DNA from: Yinghuangia seranimata
Lineage (GTDB): Bacteria > Actinomycetota > Actinomycetes > Streptomycetales > Streptomycetaceae
NCBI RefSeq assembly: GCF_029953285.1
Contig: NZ_JASAOI010000090.1
Location: forward strand, 1 to 46,734
DNA length: 46,734 nucleotides
Reading direction: 5' to 3'
The notes beneath the pieces are model-generated. The model saw only the letters and a program-made list of their open reading frames with translations, made no database searches and was not told the DNA's origin. Shown in pieces: positions 1 through 8,463 of the stretch (position 1 is the first letter of the stretch; the number at the start of each line of letters is the position of its first letter). A program made the translations under genes and the position numbers.

Positions 1-1046
1 AGGGCCAGCAGATCGCGATCGCCGAGAAGGTGCTCGCCAGCCAGGGCCCCGGCGCCTGGCCGGTGTGCTCCATCAAGGCGGGCCTGACCAAGGGCGGCGC
101 CGCGCCGCAGGTCGACACCGGCTCCGCGAAGGCCGCCGCGCCGAAGGCGGAGGCCAAGCCGGCCGCGCCGCAGGCCAAGGTCGTCGAGGCCCCCAAGGCC
201 GAGGTGAAGACCTGGGCGCCGCGGACCGAGGCGCCGAAGACCGAGGCGCCCGCGCCGAAGGCCGAGGCCCCCAAGGTCGAGACCAAGGCGGCGTACACGG
301 TCGTCGTCGGCGACACGCTGTTCAAGATCGCCAAGTCGCACGGGATCTCCGGCGGCTGGGAGAAGCTGTACGACCTGAACCGCTCGGTCGTCGGCGGCAA
401 CCCGAACCTGATCTTCCCGGGTCAGAAGCTCGCGCTCGGCACCACGGTCGTGGCCCCGGCCCAGACCCCCGCCAAGCCGGCTGCGGCCCCCAAGGCCGAG
501 ACCCCGGCCCCGTCCGCCAAGGCCGAGCAGTCCTCGGTCAAGGTGAGCGAGGACAAGGGCTCCGCGAAGGGTTCGAGCACCGCCAAGGGCTCGTCCACCG
601 CGAAGTCGTCGGACTCCAGCGCCAGCTCGTCCACCGCGTCGTCGTCCGGCTGGGTCCGCCCGGTCCCGGGTGCCGCGCACGGCTCGTACGGCAACTCCGG
701 CTCGCTGTGGTCGCACGGCCACACCGGTGAGGACTTCACCGCCGCGTCCGGCACCTCGGTCAAGGCCGTCTCCTCCGGCGTCATCGTCGAGGCCGGCTGG
801 GGCGGCGCGTACGGCAACAACGTCGTGATCAAGCACGCGGACGGCCACTACACCCAGTACGGCCACCTGTCCTCGATCTCCGTGTCGGTCGGCCAGAAGG
901 TCTCCACCGGCCAGCAGATAGGCCTGTCGGGCTCGACCGGCAACTCGACCGGCCCGCACCTGCACTTCGAGGTCCGCACCGGCCCGAACTACGGCTCGGA
1001 CATCGACCCGATCGCGTTCCTGCGCGCGCACGGTGTGAACGTCTGA
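1..1046 (+). CDS. Rpf-type transglycosylase / LysM / M23 peptidase (5' end outside window)
   Basis: The gene runs in from the left edge; the reading frame is open from base 3 and stops at 1044-1046. The first visible residues (GQQIAIAEKVLASQG) match the end of the resuscitation-promoting-factor transglycosylase fold found in secreted actinobacterial wall enzymes. An Ala/Lys/Pro/Glu-rich linker follows, then one LysM domain (AYTVVVGDTLFKIAKSHG), a Ser-rich linker, and a C-terminal M23 metallopeptidase domain. The M23 domain has the HxxxxxD motif region (HGHTGEDF) and the GPHLHFEV motif, whose histidines bind zinc. The likely role is secreted cleavage of both the glycan and the peptide parts of peptidoglycan during growth or spore germination. 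A strong hairpin terminator follows. The signal peptide cannot be seen because the 5' end is missing. Confidence 0.93.
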   Translation, partial: GQQIAIAEKVLASQGPGAWPVCSIKAGLTKGGAAPQVDTGSAKAAAPKAEAKPAAPQAKVVEAPKAEVKTWAPRTEAPKTEAPAPKAEAPKVETKAAYTVVVGDTLFKIAKSHGISGGWEKLYDLNRSVVGGNPNLIFPGQKLALGTTVVAPAQTPAKPAAAPKAETPAPSAKAEQSSVKVSEDKGSAKGSSTAKGSSTAKSSDSSASSSTASSSGWVRPVPGAAHGSYGNSGSLWSHGHTGEDFTAASGTSVKAVSSGVIVEAGWGGAYGNNVVIKHADGHYTQYGHLSSISVSVGQKVSTGQQIGLSGSTGNSTGPHLHFEVRTGPNYGSDIDPIAFLRAHGVNV

Positions 1047-1113
1047 TCCACGCACACTCCGCTGTGCTGGTGGGAGCAGTGACGCGGTAGCGCCCCCCCA
1101 GCGCACCGTGACA

Positions 1114-1152
1114 GCGGAAGGCCCCGGACCTTATTGGTCCGGGGCCTTCCGC
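1114..1152. terminator. Strong bidirectional hairpin terminator
   Basis: A perfect 17-bp stem, GCGGAAGGCCCCGGACC and its complement, closes a TTATT loop. It lies between the convergent M23 hydrolase gene and the transglycosylase/NlpC gene, so it can serve both strands. There is no U-run, which is usual for actinomycete terminators. Confidence 0.85.
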
Positions 1153-1167
1153 GTTGTCGGGCGGTCG

Positions 1168-2394
1168 TCAGCGCGACGGCGAAGGGGACGGCAAAGACGT
1201 CGGGGGCGACGAAGTCGGGGGCGACGAAGTCGGGGACGACGACGGCGTGGACCGCCTCGCCGACGGCGAGGGCGACGGCGACGGCGACGGCGAGGCCGAG
1301 ACCTCGGTGAACGCCGACTGCGGAGCCCCCGCGCCCGACCCCGTCACCCCGCCCGGCCCGCGCGTCGGCAGGGCCTGCGCGCCGTCCGGCGTCACGCGCG
1401 TCGCGCCGATGTAGTCCGGCTTGTCGACCTTCCCGAACCGGATCACCTCGCCGGTGTACGGCGCGTGGATCATCGCGCCACCTCCGACATAGATGCCGAC
1501 GTGGTGGATGCTGCGCGGATCCTTCAGGTCGTTCGCGAAGAACACCAGGTCCCCGGGCAGGAGTTCGGAGCGCACCGGGTGCCGCCCCGCGTTCCACTGG
1601 TCGTTGGCGACGCGCGGCAGTTTGATGCCGACCTTGTCGTACGCCGCCTGGGTGAGCCCAGAGCAGTCGAACCGCCCGCCGTCGGCCGCCGTGCCCTCAC
1701 CGCCCCATAGATAAGGCGTGCCCAGCTTGGACTGCGCGAACTCGATCGCGCCGACCGCGAGCGCCGACGGCGGCAGCGGCGCCTTGACCGCACCGAAGCT
1801 CTGCGCCAGCGAGCGGATGTTCTTCACATAGTTGCGGGTCTCCTTGTACGGCGGCACACCCGCGTACTGCGTCACCCGGAAGGCGCCGGCGTTGTAGGCG
1901 GCGAGCATGTTGTCCGTGCGGTCGCCCGGCACCGCGGCGATCGACCGGGCCAGCGCGCAGTCGTACTTCGCCGCCGAGGGGATCGCGTCGTCCGGGTCGA
2001 ACGGGTCGCGCCGCCCGTCGCCGTCGCCGTCCGTCGACCACTCCGGCCACGTGCCGGGCATGAACTGCGCGATGCCCTGCGCACCGACCGGACTGACCAC
2101 CTTCGGGTCGAACCCGCTCTCCTGGTACAGCTGCGCCGCGAGCAGGGTCGGCGAGAGCTCGGGGCACAGCCGCCCCCACCGCTCGATCGCGGGCTGGTAG
2201 GCGACCGGAACCGTGCCGGGCGCCAGGACGGCGGGGGCGCTCGCGACGGACGGCGCGCTGCCGCCGGACATCGCGCCGAGGGTGATCGCAAGCAGTCCGA
2301 CCAGGCCGAACGGAAGCGCGGCGGCGGCGCCCACGGCGAGCCAGGCAGTACGCATGCGCGCATTCTGCGCGCCATGATTGCTCTGCGCAATCAC
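1168..2394 (-). CDS. Bifunctional lytic transglycosylase / C40 (NlpC/P60) peptidase
   Basis: A secreted or membrane-anchored peptidoglycan hydrolase of 408 aa. An N-terminal hydrophobic segment (about residues 16-42) is followed by an SLT domain with the catalytic Glu92 in QESGFDP, GAQGIAQFMPGTWPEW and AAYNAG. A calcium-loop-like run, DGDGDGRRDPFDPDD, sits inside this domain. The NlpC/P60 domain (about 215-335) has Cys244 in DCSGL, His298 in HHVGIYVG and His310. The C-terminal 60 residues are Ser/Pro/Thr repeats encoded by DNA tandem repeats. The gene is divergent from the secretion-like cluster starting at 2539, and a VirB1-like role in opening the wall for that machine is inferred. The longest start is GTG at 2394; ATG at 2355 is an alternative and neither has a strong ribosome site. 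Confidence 0.9.
   Translation of the reverse strand: MIAQSNHGAQNARMRTAWLAVGAAAALPFGLVGLLAITLGAMSGGSAPSVASAPAVLAPGTVPVAYQPAIERWGRLCPELSPTLLAAQLYQESGFDPKVVSPVGAQGIAQFMPGTWPEWSTDGDGDGRRDPFDPDDAIPSAAKYDCALARSIAAVPGDRTDNMLAAYNAGAFRVTQYAGVPPYKETRNYVKNIRSLAQSFGAVKAPLPPSALAVGAIEFAQSKLGTPYLWGGEGTAADGGRFDCSGLTQAAYDKVGIKLPRVANDQWNAGRHPVRSELLPGDLVFFANDLKDPRSIHHVGIYVGGGAMIHAPYTGEVIRFGKVDKPDYIGATRVTPDGAQALPTRGPGGVTGSGAGAPQSAFTEVSASPSPSPSPSPSARRSTPSSSPTSSPPTSSPPTSLPSPSPSR
1194..1292. repeat. In-frame tandem repeats in the tail of the transglycosylase/NlpC gene
   Basis: Two exact 15-base copies of GCGACGAAGTCGGGG lie at 1206-1220 and 1221-1235, with a degenerate copy before them. A run of GGCGAC hexamers follows at about 1271-1292. 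They encode the Ser/Pro/Thr-rich C-terminal tail, which is probably a flexible wall-spanning or length-variable segment. Confidence 0.8.
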
Positions 2395-2538
2395 CCGTGA
2401 TACACACAGTGAGCGAGCCGTCTCGCCGGGGTGGTGGCCCGAACGGTGCCGTCAGGCCAGAATAATCGAGAGGCACGAGGCCCCCGTTCCACCCGGCGGG
2501 GGTAATTGGAGAAGCCCGAGTCGGGGGCGGTGAACGGC

Positions 2539-2847
2539 ATGTACCTCAGTGCAGGCAACGGCGACATCAACACGATCATCGGTGGAATCGCGCCGGACTG
2601 GGGGCCCTTCGGGTCGCTCGGCCAGGAGGCCCGCACCATGGTCCAGGTAGTGATGGCGATCGCCATCCTGCTCTGCCTCGCGATCGCCATCTGGGGCGCC
2701 GCGAAGCAGCGGATAGGGGCAACCGCCTTGCGCGACACGTTCAGTGCCGAGCAGGGCAAGGGCCTGATCATCGCCGGACTCACCGGCGTGTTCATCATCG
2801 GCTCGCTCGGCACCCTCTTCACGATCATCTACGGGATGGCGATCTAG
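2539..2847 (+). CDS. Small two-helix membrane protein, pilin-like (VirB2/TrbC-like position)
   Basis: A protein of 102 aa with two hydrophobic helices, about residues 34-53 (MVQVVMAIAILLCLAIAIW) and 76-101 (LIIAGLTGVFIIGSLGTLF), joined by a short charged loop with GATALRDTF. Size and topology resemble VirB2/TrbC pilins, and it opens a cluster containing VirB6-, VirB8- and VirB4-like genes. It also resembles short proteins conserved beside SCO6880-family genes in streptomycetes; this is recognised from memory and was not searched. ATG at 2539 is preferred because GGGGGCG lies 8-13 bases upstream. TTG at 2506 (113 aa) and GTG at 2530 are in-frame alternatives. No signal peptidase site is obvious, so the pilin role is inferred from context. 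Confidence 0.85.
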   Translation: MYLSAGNGDINTIIGGIAPDWGPFGSLGQEARTMVQVVMAIAILLCLAIAIWGAAKQRIGATALRDTFSAEQGKGLIIAGLTGVFIIGSLGTLFTIIYGMAI

Positions 2848-3054
2848 TACCGCGATCGTGCCCGATTCGCCGACCCGAGGTGGCTCACGTGGCGTACGCC
2901 TGCCCCCGCAACTCCCCAGGTGCGACGTATGCCCGAAAAACGCCCGGCAATTCCCCCGGCAATTCGGGTGAGGTCGGCTTTTTCGGCATTTCCGGTATTT
3001 CCGGCGAATTACCGGTGATCTCCTGCCGTCCGGCGGCCACGCCCGGGGCCTCGG
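2848..3054. other. Intergenic stretch with short reiterated motifs
   Basis: No gene is seen in this gap inside an otherwise tight cluster. The sequence CCGGCAATTC occurs twice (near 2944 and 2957), TTTCCGG recurs near 2990-3003, and CCGGTA at 2992-2997 pairs with TACCGG at 3010-3015. Local AT content is higher than in the flanking genes. It could hold an internal promoter or a processing hairpin. Confidence 0.4.
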
Positions 3055-3786
3055 ATGGGTGACGGCCAACCCCGCACCCGGTTCGCGTCGTGGGCCGGGG
3101 CGCTCGCCCTGGTCGCGACCGTGCTGCTGGTGCTCGGCTATGCGGGCACCCGCGAGGCGAAGCACTCCCCCGCCGGCGCCGCGGCGGTACCGCGCGGCTC
3201 CGTTCCGGTAGCGGCGGCGCAGGGCCGACCGCCCGGCGCGCCGGTGACCGGCGTCGCGGTCGGCTACCCCCGCACGCGCGCGGGCGCACAGTCGGCCGCC
3301 GCGAACTACACGACCGCGTACGGCTCGTCCGCGATGTTCCGGACCGCGTCGCGGCGGGAGTTGATCGCGGCGATCGGCGATCCGGCGGGCAGGGCCGCGC
3401 TGTCGGCCCGCGCGGACGCCGCCTTCGGCGCGCAGACCGCGGCGTTCGGCCTCGACCCGGAGGGCAACGCGCCCAACGGGCTGGCGTTCGTGTGCCGGGT
3501 CCTGCCGGTGGGCACGCGGGTCGCCGCCTATTCGCCGGACGCGGCGACCGTGGAGGTGTGGGGCGCGGGCCTGGTGGGCCTCGCCGGGGCGGGTTCGAGC
3601 AAGCCGGTCAGCGAGGCGTGGACGACCACGACCATGCGGCTCACGTGGGCCGCGGACGACTGGAAGCTCGTCGACTTCAGCCAGAAGGAGGGGCCGACCC
3701 CGGTCAGCGGGCTGCAGTCCGCCTCGGGGGCGGAGGAAATCGCCCAGGCCGTCCGGGACTTCGAGGAACTCAGCTATGCCCGCTAG
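3055..3786 (+). CDS. Single-pass membrane protein, VirB8/TcpC-like by position
   Basis: A protein of 243 aa. A short basic N-terminus precedes one transmembrane helix (about residues 13-30, GALALVATVLLVLGY). A roughly 200-residue extracytoplasmic part follows, ending with a compact fold containing TTMRLTWAADDWKLVDF. This type-II topology and the NTF2-like feel of the last third fit VirB8/TcpC-type assembly factors of type IV secretion, but similarity is too weak to be certain. The start ATG GGT GAC has only a weak ribosome site. The stop overlaps the start of the next gene (ATG at 3776), which indicates translational coupling. Confidence 0.85.
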   Translation: MGDGQPRTRFASWAGALALVATVLLVLGYAGTREAKHSPAGAAAVPRGSVPVAAAQGRPPGAPVTGVAVGYPRTRAGAQSAAANYTTAYGSSAMFRTASRRELIAAIGDPAGRAALSARADAAFGAQTAAFGLDPEGNAPNGLAFVCRVLPVGTRVAAYSPDAATVEVWGAGLVGLAGAGSSKPVSEAWTTTTMRLTWAADDWKLVDFSQKEGPTPVSGLQSASGAEEIAQAVRDFEELSYAR

Positions 3787-5122
3787 CCCGCCCGCACCGA
3801 TCCTCCCCTCTCTGACGCCGTCGGCGGTGCCGTCCGCGATGCCGTCCGCGGTGTCCGCGACCCCAGTGCCGTCGGGTACCGCCGGGTCCCTCGCCACCGC
3901 CGTGCCCACGCCGTCGGGCGGGGGCGGTGCCGTGCAGGCGTACTGCGACATGCTGACCGGCCCGGCCAAGACGTACTGCCAGAACGGCGACGCGGGAACG
4001 CTGCCGGGGGTGCCGGGCAACGCGGTGCAGACGGCGGGCTTCGTCGCCGATCCACTCGGCTCGATCGCCAAGGGCTGCGCGGACGCCGCGACGTGGATCA
4101 TCGAGAAGCTGTCGGCCACCGTCAACGGCAGCACGTCGGTCGACTTCACCAACCCGGGCTTCCTGCGCCAGTACGCCGTCGTGTTCGCCGCGTCGACGTT
4201 CCTCACCCTGCTGCTGTGGATGCTCGCGGTGGCGAAGCGCGCGGTGCGCGGCGCGTCGATCACGACCGCGATCACCGAGGCGGTCGGCTATCTCTGGCTG
4301 GCCGTGCTGGCTTCGGCGTTCACGCCGCTCACCCTCTACCTGGCCGTGTCGCTGACGGACGGCGTCACGTCGGCGATCGCGTCCGGCACGCAGCAGGACA
4401 CCGACCGGTTCCTCGGCGGCTTCGCCAAAGCGCTCGGCCCGAACAGCGGGCTGGGCGGCGGCCCCGTGATGCTCATCTTCGTCTCGCTGCTCTCGATGGC
4501 CGCCGCCGCCGTGCTGTGGTGCGAACTCCTGGTCCGCGCCGCCATGCTGTACGTCGGTGCGATGCTCGGTACGGCCGTCTATTCCGGACTGGTCGACAAG
4601 GCGATGTGGCACCATGTCCGGCGCTGGGCAGGGATCATGGTGGCGGTGCTGCTCGCGAAACCGGTGGTGGTGATCGTTTTGGGGTTGGCGACCGCGGTCT
4701 CCGCGACCGACGGTCAGCAGGACGCGTTCGGGTCCGTGCTGTCCGGCCTGGCCATCATGGTGCTGTCCATCTTCGCGACGGCGCTCATCTACCGGTTCGT
4801 GCCCAACCTCGGTGACGACATGGCGTCGTTGCACGGCAGCCGCAGGGCGATGGCCGCCGGGGGCGCGGCGATGGTGAGCGGCCCGGCGAACTTCATGAAG
4901 CAGGGCATCCGGGCGCACGCGGGCCGAGGCGGAGGGGGCGGGGGCGGCGAACAGCCGGGCCCGGCCGCCGCGGGCGCGGTGGCGTCGGGCATTTCGGCGC
5001 ACGGTACGCGCGGCACCGCCGCCCGGCCCGCGGCCCCCGCTCCCGCCCCCTCCCCCACCCCGCCGCCAAGTGCCGGCAACCCGAGCAACACGCCGCACGC
5101 CAGGACCCGGAACGAGGCCTGA
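3776..5122 (+). CDS. Polytopic membrane protein, VirB6/TrbL-like
   Basis: A protein of 448 aa. An N-terminal Pro/Ser-rich stretch (about 1-50) and a Cys-containing segment (YCDMLTGPAKTYC) are followed by about six to seven transmembrane helices between residues 135 and 345. The C-terminal tail (about 365-448) is Gly/Ala/Pro-rich and cytoplasmic or disordered. This layout is the one seen in VirB6/TrbL channel-platform proteins, and its place directly before the SCO6880-family and VirB4-like genes supports that. The start overlaps the preceding stop by 11 bases, and the next gene begins four bases after its stop. No export substrate can be named. Confidence 0.85.
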   Translation: MPASPPAPILPSLTPSAVPSAMPSAVSATPVPSGTAGSLATAVPTPSGGGGAVQAYCDMLTGPAKTYCQNGDAGTLPGVPGNAVQTAGFVADPLGSIAKGCADAATWIIEKLSATVNGSTSVDFTNPGFLRQYAVVFAASTFLTLLLWMLAVAKRAVRGASITTAITEAVGYLWLAVLASAFTPLTLYLAVSLTDGVTSAIASGTQQDTDRFLGGFAKALGPNSGLGGGPVMLIFVSLLSMAAAAVLWCELLVRAAMLYVGAMLGTAVYSGLVDKAMWHHVRRWAGIMVAVLLAKPVVVIVLGLATAVSATDGQQDAFGSVLSGLAIMVLSIFATALIYRFVPNLGDDMASLHGSRRAMAAGGAAMVSGPANFMKQGIRAHAGRGGGGGGGEQPGPAAAGAVASGISAHGTRGTAARPAAPAPAPSPTPPPSAGNPSNTPHARTRNEA

Positions 5123-5125
5123 CCC

Positions 5126-6637
5126 ATGACCACACAGCCGATCCACCGCCGCCGGACCTTCCTCATCGGCAAGGCCAAGCCGACCGCCGTCATCGGCAAG
5201 AACCGCGAGCCGGGCGAGATCTTCCTGATCATCGCCGGCGGCGCCATCGGGCTGTTGTGGGGTCTCCTGATTCCCATACTGCTGGTGCGCCTGGTCGGTC
5301 TGGTGGGCTTCCCGCTGATCGCGTTCGCGGCGGTGTACATGCCGTACAAGCAGCGCACGTTCTACAAGTGGTTCGAGATCAACCGCAGTTACAAGCGCAC
5401 GCTGAAACGCGGCTCGCGCTACCGCTCGGCGGTGATGGAGGCGGGCACGCGGCTGAACGGCGGCGCGGTGGCCGTCGGCACGCCGCCCGGTGTGGGCCGG
5501 CTGTCGTGGATGAGCGTGCCGTTCGGTCCCGACGAACTCGCGGTGCTCATGCACCTGGAGCGCCGGACGGTCACCGCGGCGATCGAGATCGAGGGCCCGG
5601 GCGTGGGGCTGCGCGACTCGGAGGACCAGGAGGCGCTGGTCGAGCGGTTCGGCACGCTGCTCAAGCATGTCGCCAACGGCGACGGGTTCGTGACGCGGCT
5701 GCAGATCCTTGCGCGGACGATGCCGGCCGACCCGGACGCGCACGCGAAGGACGTGGCCCGGCGCGGATCCGCGAACTCGCCGCGCTGGGTGCAGGACTCG
5801 TACGACCAGCTGCAGTCGATGGTGTCGACGTCGAGCGAGCAGCACCGCGCGTACCTGATCGCGTGCATGCACTACAACCGCGACCTGGCCGCCGAGTCGT
5901 CCGTGATGGGCAAGGGCGACCAGGGCCTGGGCGTGGTCATGGCGCGTGAGCTGACGGACGTGTGCGCGCGGCTCGCCGAGGCGGACATCCGGGTGCGGCA
6001 GCCGATGAACGAGGCGCGGCTGGCGTCGCTGATCCACTCGATGTACGACCCTGAGCACCAGATCGACCAGTTCGACGGCATGCAGGCGCGGTACGCGTGG
6101 CCGGCCGAGCTGGACGCCACCCACCAGAACTACATGCAGGCCAAGACCCGCGAGTCGGAGACCACGCGCCCGTGGTGCCACGCGACCGCGTGGGTCAAGG
6201 AGTGGCCGCTGACGCCGGTGGGCGTCAACTTCCTCGCCCCGCTGCTGGTGCACACCCCGGACGTGATCCGGACGGTCGCGGTCACGATGGACCTGGAGCC
6301 GACCGACATCGCGATCGAGCGGATGCTGACGGAGAAGACCAACGACGACGCCGACGCGGCGCGCGCCGCGAAGATGAACCGCGTCGTGGACCCCCGCGAC
6401 CTCGCCCACACCGGGCGCGTGGACCAGCGCGGCGAGGACCTGGCCGGCGGTGCGGCGGGCGTCAACCTGGTCGGCTACATCACGGTGTCGTCCCGCGATC
6501 CGGAGCAACTGGCGCGCGACAAGCGGACGATCCGCGCGTCGGCCGGCAAGTGCTTCCTCAAACTGGAGTGGTGCGACCGCGAGCAGCACCGCGCGTTCGT
6601 GAACACCCTGCCGTTCGCCACCGGCATCAGGAGGTGA
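5126..6637 (+). CDS. SCO6880-family protein (PrgI-like membrane segment plus VirB4 N-domain-like region)
   Basis: A protein of 503 aa. Two hydrophobic helices at about residues 31-72 (IFLIIAGGAIGLLWG and LVGFPLIAFAAVYMP) are followed by a long soluble part. The soluble part resembles the region that precedes the ATPase domain in VirB4/TraC-type proteins. There is no Walker A motif, and the ATPase is the next gene, so the two together look like a split PrgI-VirB4 pair. Such pairs are typical of streptomycete SCO6880 loci (family knowledge, not searched). The start is ATG at 5126, and the stop is followed four bases later by the next start with AGGAGGTGA spanning the junction. The pair is probably co-translated. 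Confidence 0.88.
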   Translation: MTTQPIHRRRTFLIGKAKPTAVIGKNREPGEIFLIIAGGAIGLLWGLLIPILLVRLVGLVGFPLIAFAAVYMPYKQRTFYKWFEINRSYKRTLKRGSRYRSAVMEAGTRLNGGAVAVGTPPGVGRLSWMSVPFGPDELAVLMHLERRTVTAAIEIEGPGVGLRDSEDQEALVERFGTLLKHVANGDGFVTRLQILARTMPADPDAHAKDVARRGSANSPRWVQDSYDQLQSMVSTSSEQHRAYLIACMHYNRDLAAESSVMGKGDQGLGVVMARELTDVCARLAEADIRVRQPMNEARLASLIHSMYDPEHQIDQFDGMQARYAWPAELDATHQNYMQAKTRESETTRPWCHATAWVKEWPLTPVGVNFLAPLLVHTPDVIRTVAVTMDLEPTDIAIERMLTEKTNDDADAARAAKMNRVVDPRDLAHTGRVDQRGEDLAGGAAGVNLVGYITVSSRDPEQLARDKRTIRASAGKCFLKLEWCDREQHRAFVNTLPFATGIRR

Positions 6638-6641
6638 CGCC

Positions 6642-7997
6642 GTGACCGGCATCTTTTCGCTACTGACCGAGGGTTTCTCCAGCTTCCTGTTCGGCAAGCC
6701 GGAGACGCAGCGGCTTCCGGTGCGCACCTCCACCGGGCAGGCGCAGGCGGTGTACCTGCCGACGGCGGCGCCCGGACTCGGCGACTCGGGGGTGATCATC
6801 GGCCGCGAGGTCTACTCGGGCAAGGGCTACGTGTACGACCCGTTCCAGCTGTACGGCCAGCAACTGCCCGCGCCGCACTGGCTGGTGCTGGGCGAGTCCG
6901 GCAACGGCAAGTCCGCGCTGGAGAAGACGTACGTGCTGCGCCAGCTCCGTTTCCGGGACCGCCAGGTGGTGGTCCTGGACGCGCAGGGCGAGGACGGCGT
7001 CGGCGAGTGGAGCCTCATCGCGCAGGCGCTGGGCATCAAGCCGGTGCGCCTGGACCCGACGGACCTGACCGGCGAGGCGATCCGGCTCAATCCGCTGGAC
7101 CCGTCGATCACGTCGACGGGGCAGCTGGCGCTGCTGCGCACCATCATCGAGGTGGCGATGGGCCGCCCGCTGGAGGAGCGCGCGGGCTACGCGCTGAAGG
7201 CCGCGCACGCCTTCGTGGTGCGGATGGTGAAGGACCGTCAGCCGATACTCCCGGACATCGTCGACGCGCTGCGCCATCCGACGAAGGAGTCGGCGGACCT
7301 GCTCAGCCTGGACCTGAACGACGTGCGGATCTGGGGTCTGGACGTCGCGCTGGTCCTGGACCGGCTGGTCGACGGCGACCTGAAGAACATGTTCGAGGGC
7401 CCGACGACGACCGGGATCGACCTGGACGCGCCGCTGATCATCTTCGACCTGTCGCACATCGACCGGAACTCGATCGCGATGCCGATCCTGATGGCGATCG
7501 TGGGCGTGTGGCTGGAGCACACGTGGATCCGCCCGGACCGGGTCAAGCGGATCTTCCTGGTGGAAGAGGCCTGGCACATCATCAACAGCCCGTTCGTGGC
7601 GCAGCTGTTCCAGCGGCTGCTGAAGTTCGGGCGGCGGCTCGGCCTGTCGTTCGTCGCGGTGGTGCACCACCTGTCGGACGTCGTGGACGGCGCGGCGGCG
7701 AAGGAGGCCGCGGCGATCCTGAAGATGGCGTCGACCCGCACGATCTACATGCAGAAGGCGGAAGAGGCGCGCGCGACCGGCAAGGTGCTGGGGCTGCCGC
7801 GCTGGGCGGTGGAGATCATCCCGACGCTGACGCCGGGCATCGCGGTGTGGGACGTCAACGGCAACGTGCAGGTGGTCAAGCACCTGATCACCGAGACAGA
7901 GCGGCCGCTGGTGTACACGGACCGCGCGATGACGGAGGACGCGGTCGAGGAGCGGGTGCGCGCGGACGCGGCGCTGGCGGGCGATCCGGCGGCCTGA
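6642..7997 (+). CDS. VirB4-like secretion ATPase (ATP-binding protein)
   Basis: A protein of 451 aa. Walker A is GESGNGKS at residues 84-91. A Walker B-type strand LIIFDLSHID and the VirB4/HerA-like FLVEEAWHII motif (about residues 304-313) follow. A conserved block near residues 350-375 (STRTIYMQKAEEARATG) occupies the arginine-finger position. In type IV systems this ATPase powers assembly and substrate transfer at the inner membrane. The start is GTG at 6642 with AGGAGGTGA six bases upstream. The N-terminal domain usual for VirB4 (more than 700 aa) is missing and is probably supplied by the upstream SCO6880-family protein. I see no relaxase within reach, so mobilisation of DNA is not supported. 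Confidence 0.92.
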   Translation: MTGIFSLLTEGFSSFLFGKPETQRLPVRTSTGQAQAVYLPTAAPGLGDSGVIIGREVYSGKGYVYDPFQLYGQQLPAPHWLVLGESGNGKSALEKTYVLRQLRFRDRQVVVLDAQGEDGVGEWSLIAQALGIKPVRLDPTDLTGEAIRLNPLDPSITSTGQLALLRTIIEVAMGRPLEERAGYALKAAHAFVVRMVKDRQPILPDIVDALRHPTKESADLLSLDLNDVRIWGLDVALVLDRLVDGDLKNMFEGPTTTGIDLDAPLIIFDLSHIDRNSIAMPILMAIVGVWLEHTWIRPDRVKRIFLVEEAWHIINSPFVAQLFQRLLKFGRRLGLSFVAVVHHLSDVVDGAAAKEAAAILKMASTRTIYMQKAEEARATGKVLGLPRWAVEIIPTLTPGIAVWDVNGNVQVVKHLITETERPLVYTDRAMTEDAVEERVRADAALAGDPAA

Positions 7998-8037
7998 CCG
8001 CGACCGGGGCGTATTCAGGGGATCGGGGAGGTCGGCC

Positions 8038-8463
8038 TTGGCGGAGCGGCCGCCGCAACGCGGCATACCTGACGGTGCGCTGATCGGGGTGCTGGTGCTG
8101 CTCGTCGGCGGTACGGCGGCGACGTGGCTGTCGACCGGACTGGCCGGGCTCGCGCAGCACCAGGCGTGGCCGGACGGCGTGCGGTTCGGCCGCTCCGGGC
8201 GGGCGATCCGCGAGCTCCTCGCCGATCCGGGCGATATGGCGCGGGCGTGGCCAGGGTCGCCGCCGGAGGCGCTGCCGTCGCCGACGTGGTTCTGGACGGT
8301 CTTCGGTGTGATGGTGGTGATCGCGGTCGCGCTGGCGGTGTGCGCGTTGATGCTCTGGGTGCGGCTGACGGAACGTCAGGGCCCGCCGTCGCGCGCGAAG
8401 TCCACGGTGGAGACGGAGAAGGGCGCGGAACCGGGCGGCGAGCGGCCGGGTCCGGCGGCCTGA
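8038..8463 (+). CDS. Two-helix membrane protein resembling the N-terminus of a T4SS coupling protein
   Basis: A protein of 141 aa. Helix 1 (about residues 11-36, LIGVLVLLVGGTAATWLSTG) and helix 2 (about 86-110, FGVMVVIAVALAVCALMLWV) flank a 50-residue loop containing AWPDGVRF and AWPGSPPEALP. The pattern recalls the membrane end of VirD4/TraG-type proteins encoded after VirB4 in streptomycete clusters (from memory). The expected ATPase domain is absent: the frame ends after a charged tail at 8463 and 180 non-coding bases follow. The start is TTG at 8038 with GGGGAGG about eight bases upstream. It may be a natural accessory subunit or the remnant of a truncated coupling protein. Confidence 0.82.
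   Translation: MAERPPQRGIPDGALIGVLVLLVGGTAATWLSTGLAGLAQHQAWPDGVRFGRSGRAIRELLADPGDMARAWPGSPPEALPSPTWFWTVFGVMVVIAVALAVCALMLWVRLTERQGPPSRAKSTVETEKGAEPGGERPGPAA

Noticed and set aside
1194-1292. Tandem repeats that could look CRISPR-like
   Set aside because: The units are directly adjacent without spacers and encode an in-frame Ser/Pro/Thr tail of a wall hydrolase.
3770-6799. Very long leftward open frame (over 1000 codons) opposite the secretion-like genes
   Set aside because: It is an antisense shadow caused by extreme GC content. The composition is Arg/His/Gly-rich without domains, while the rightward frames show clear membrane helices and an SCO6880-type protein.
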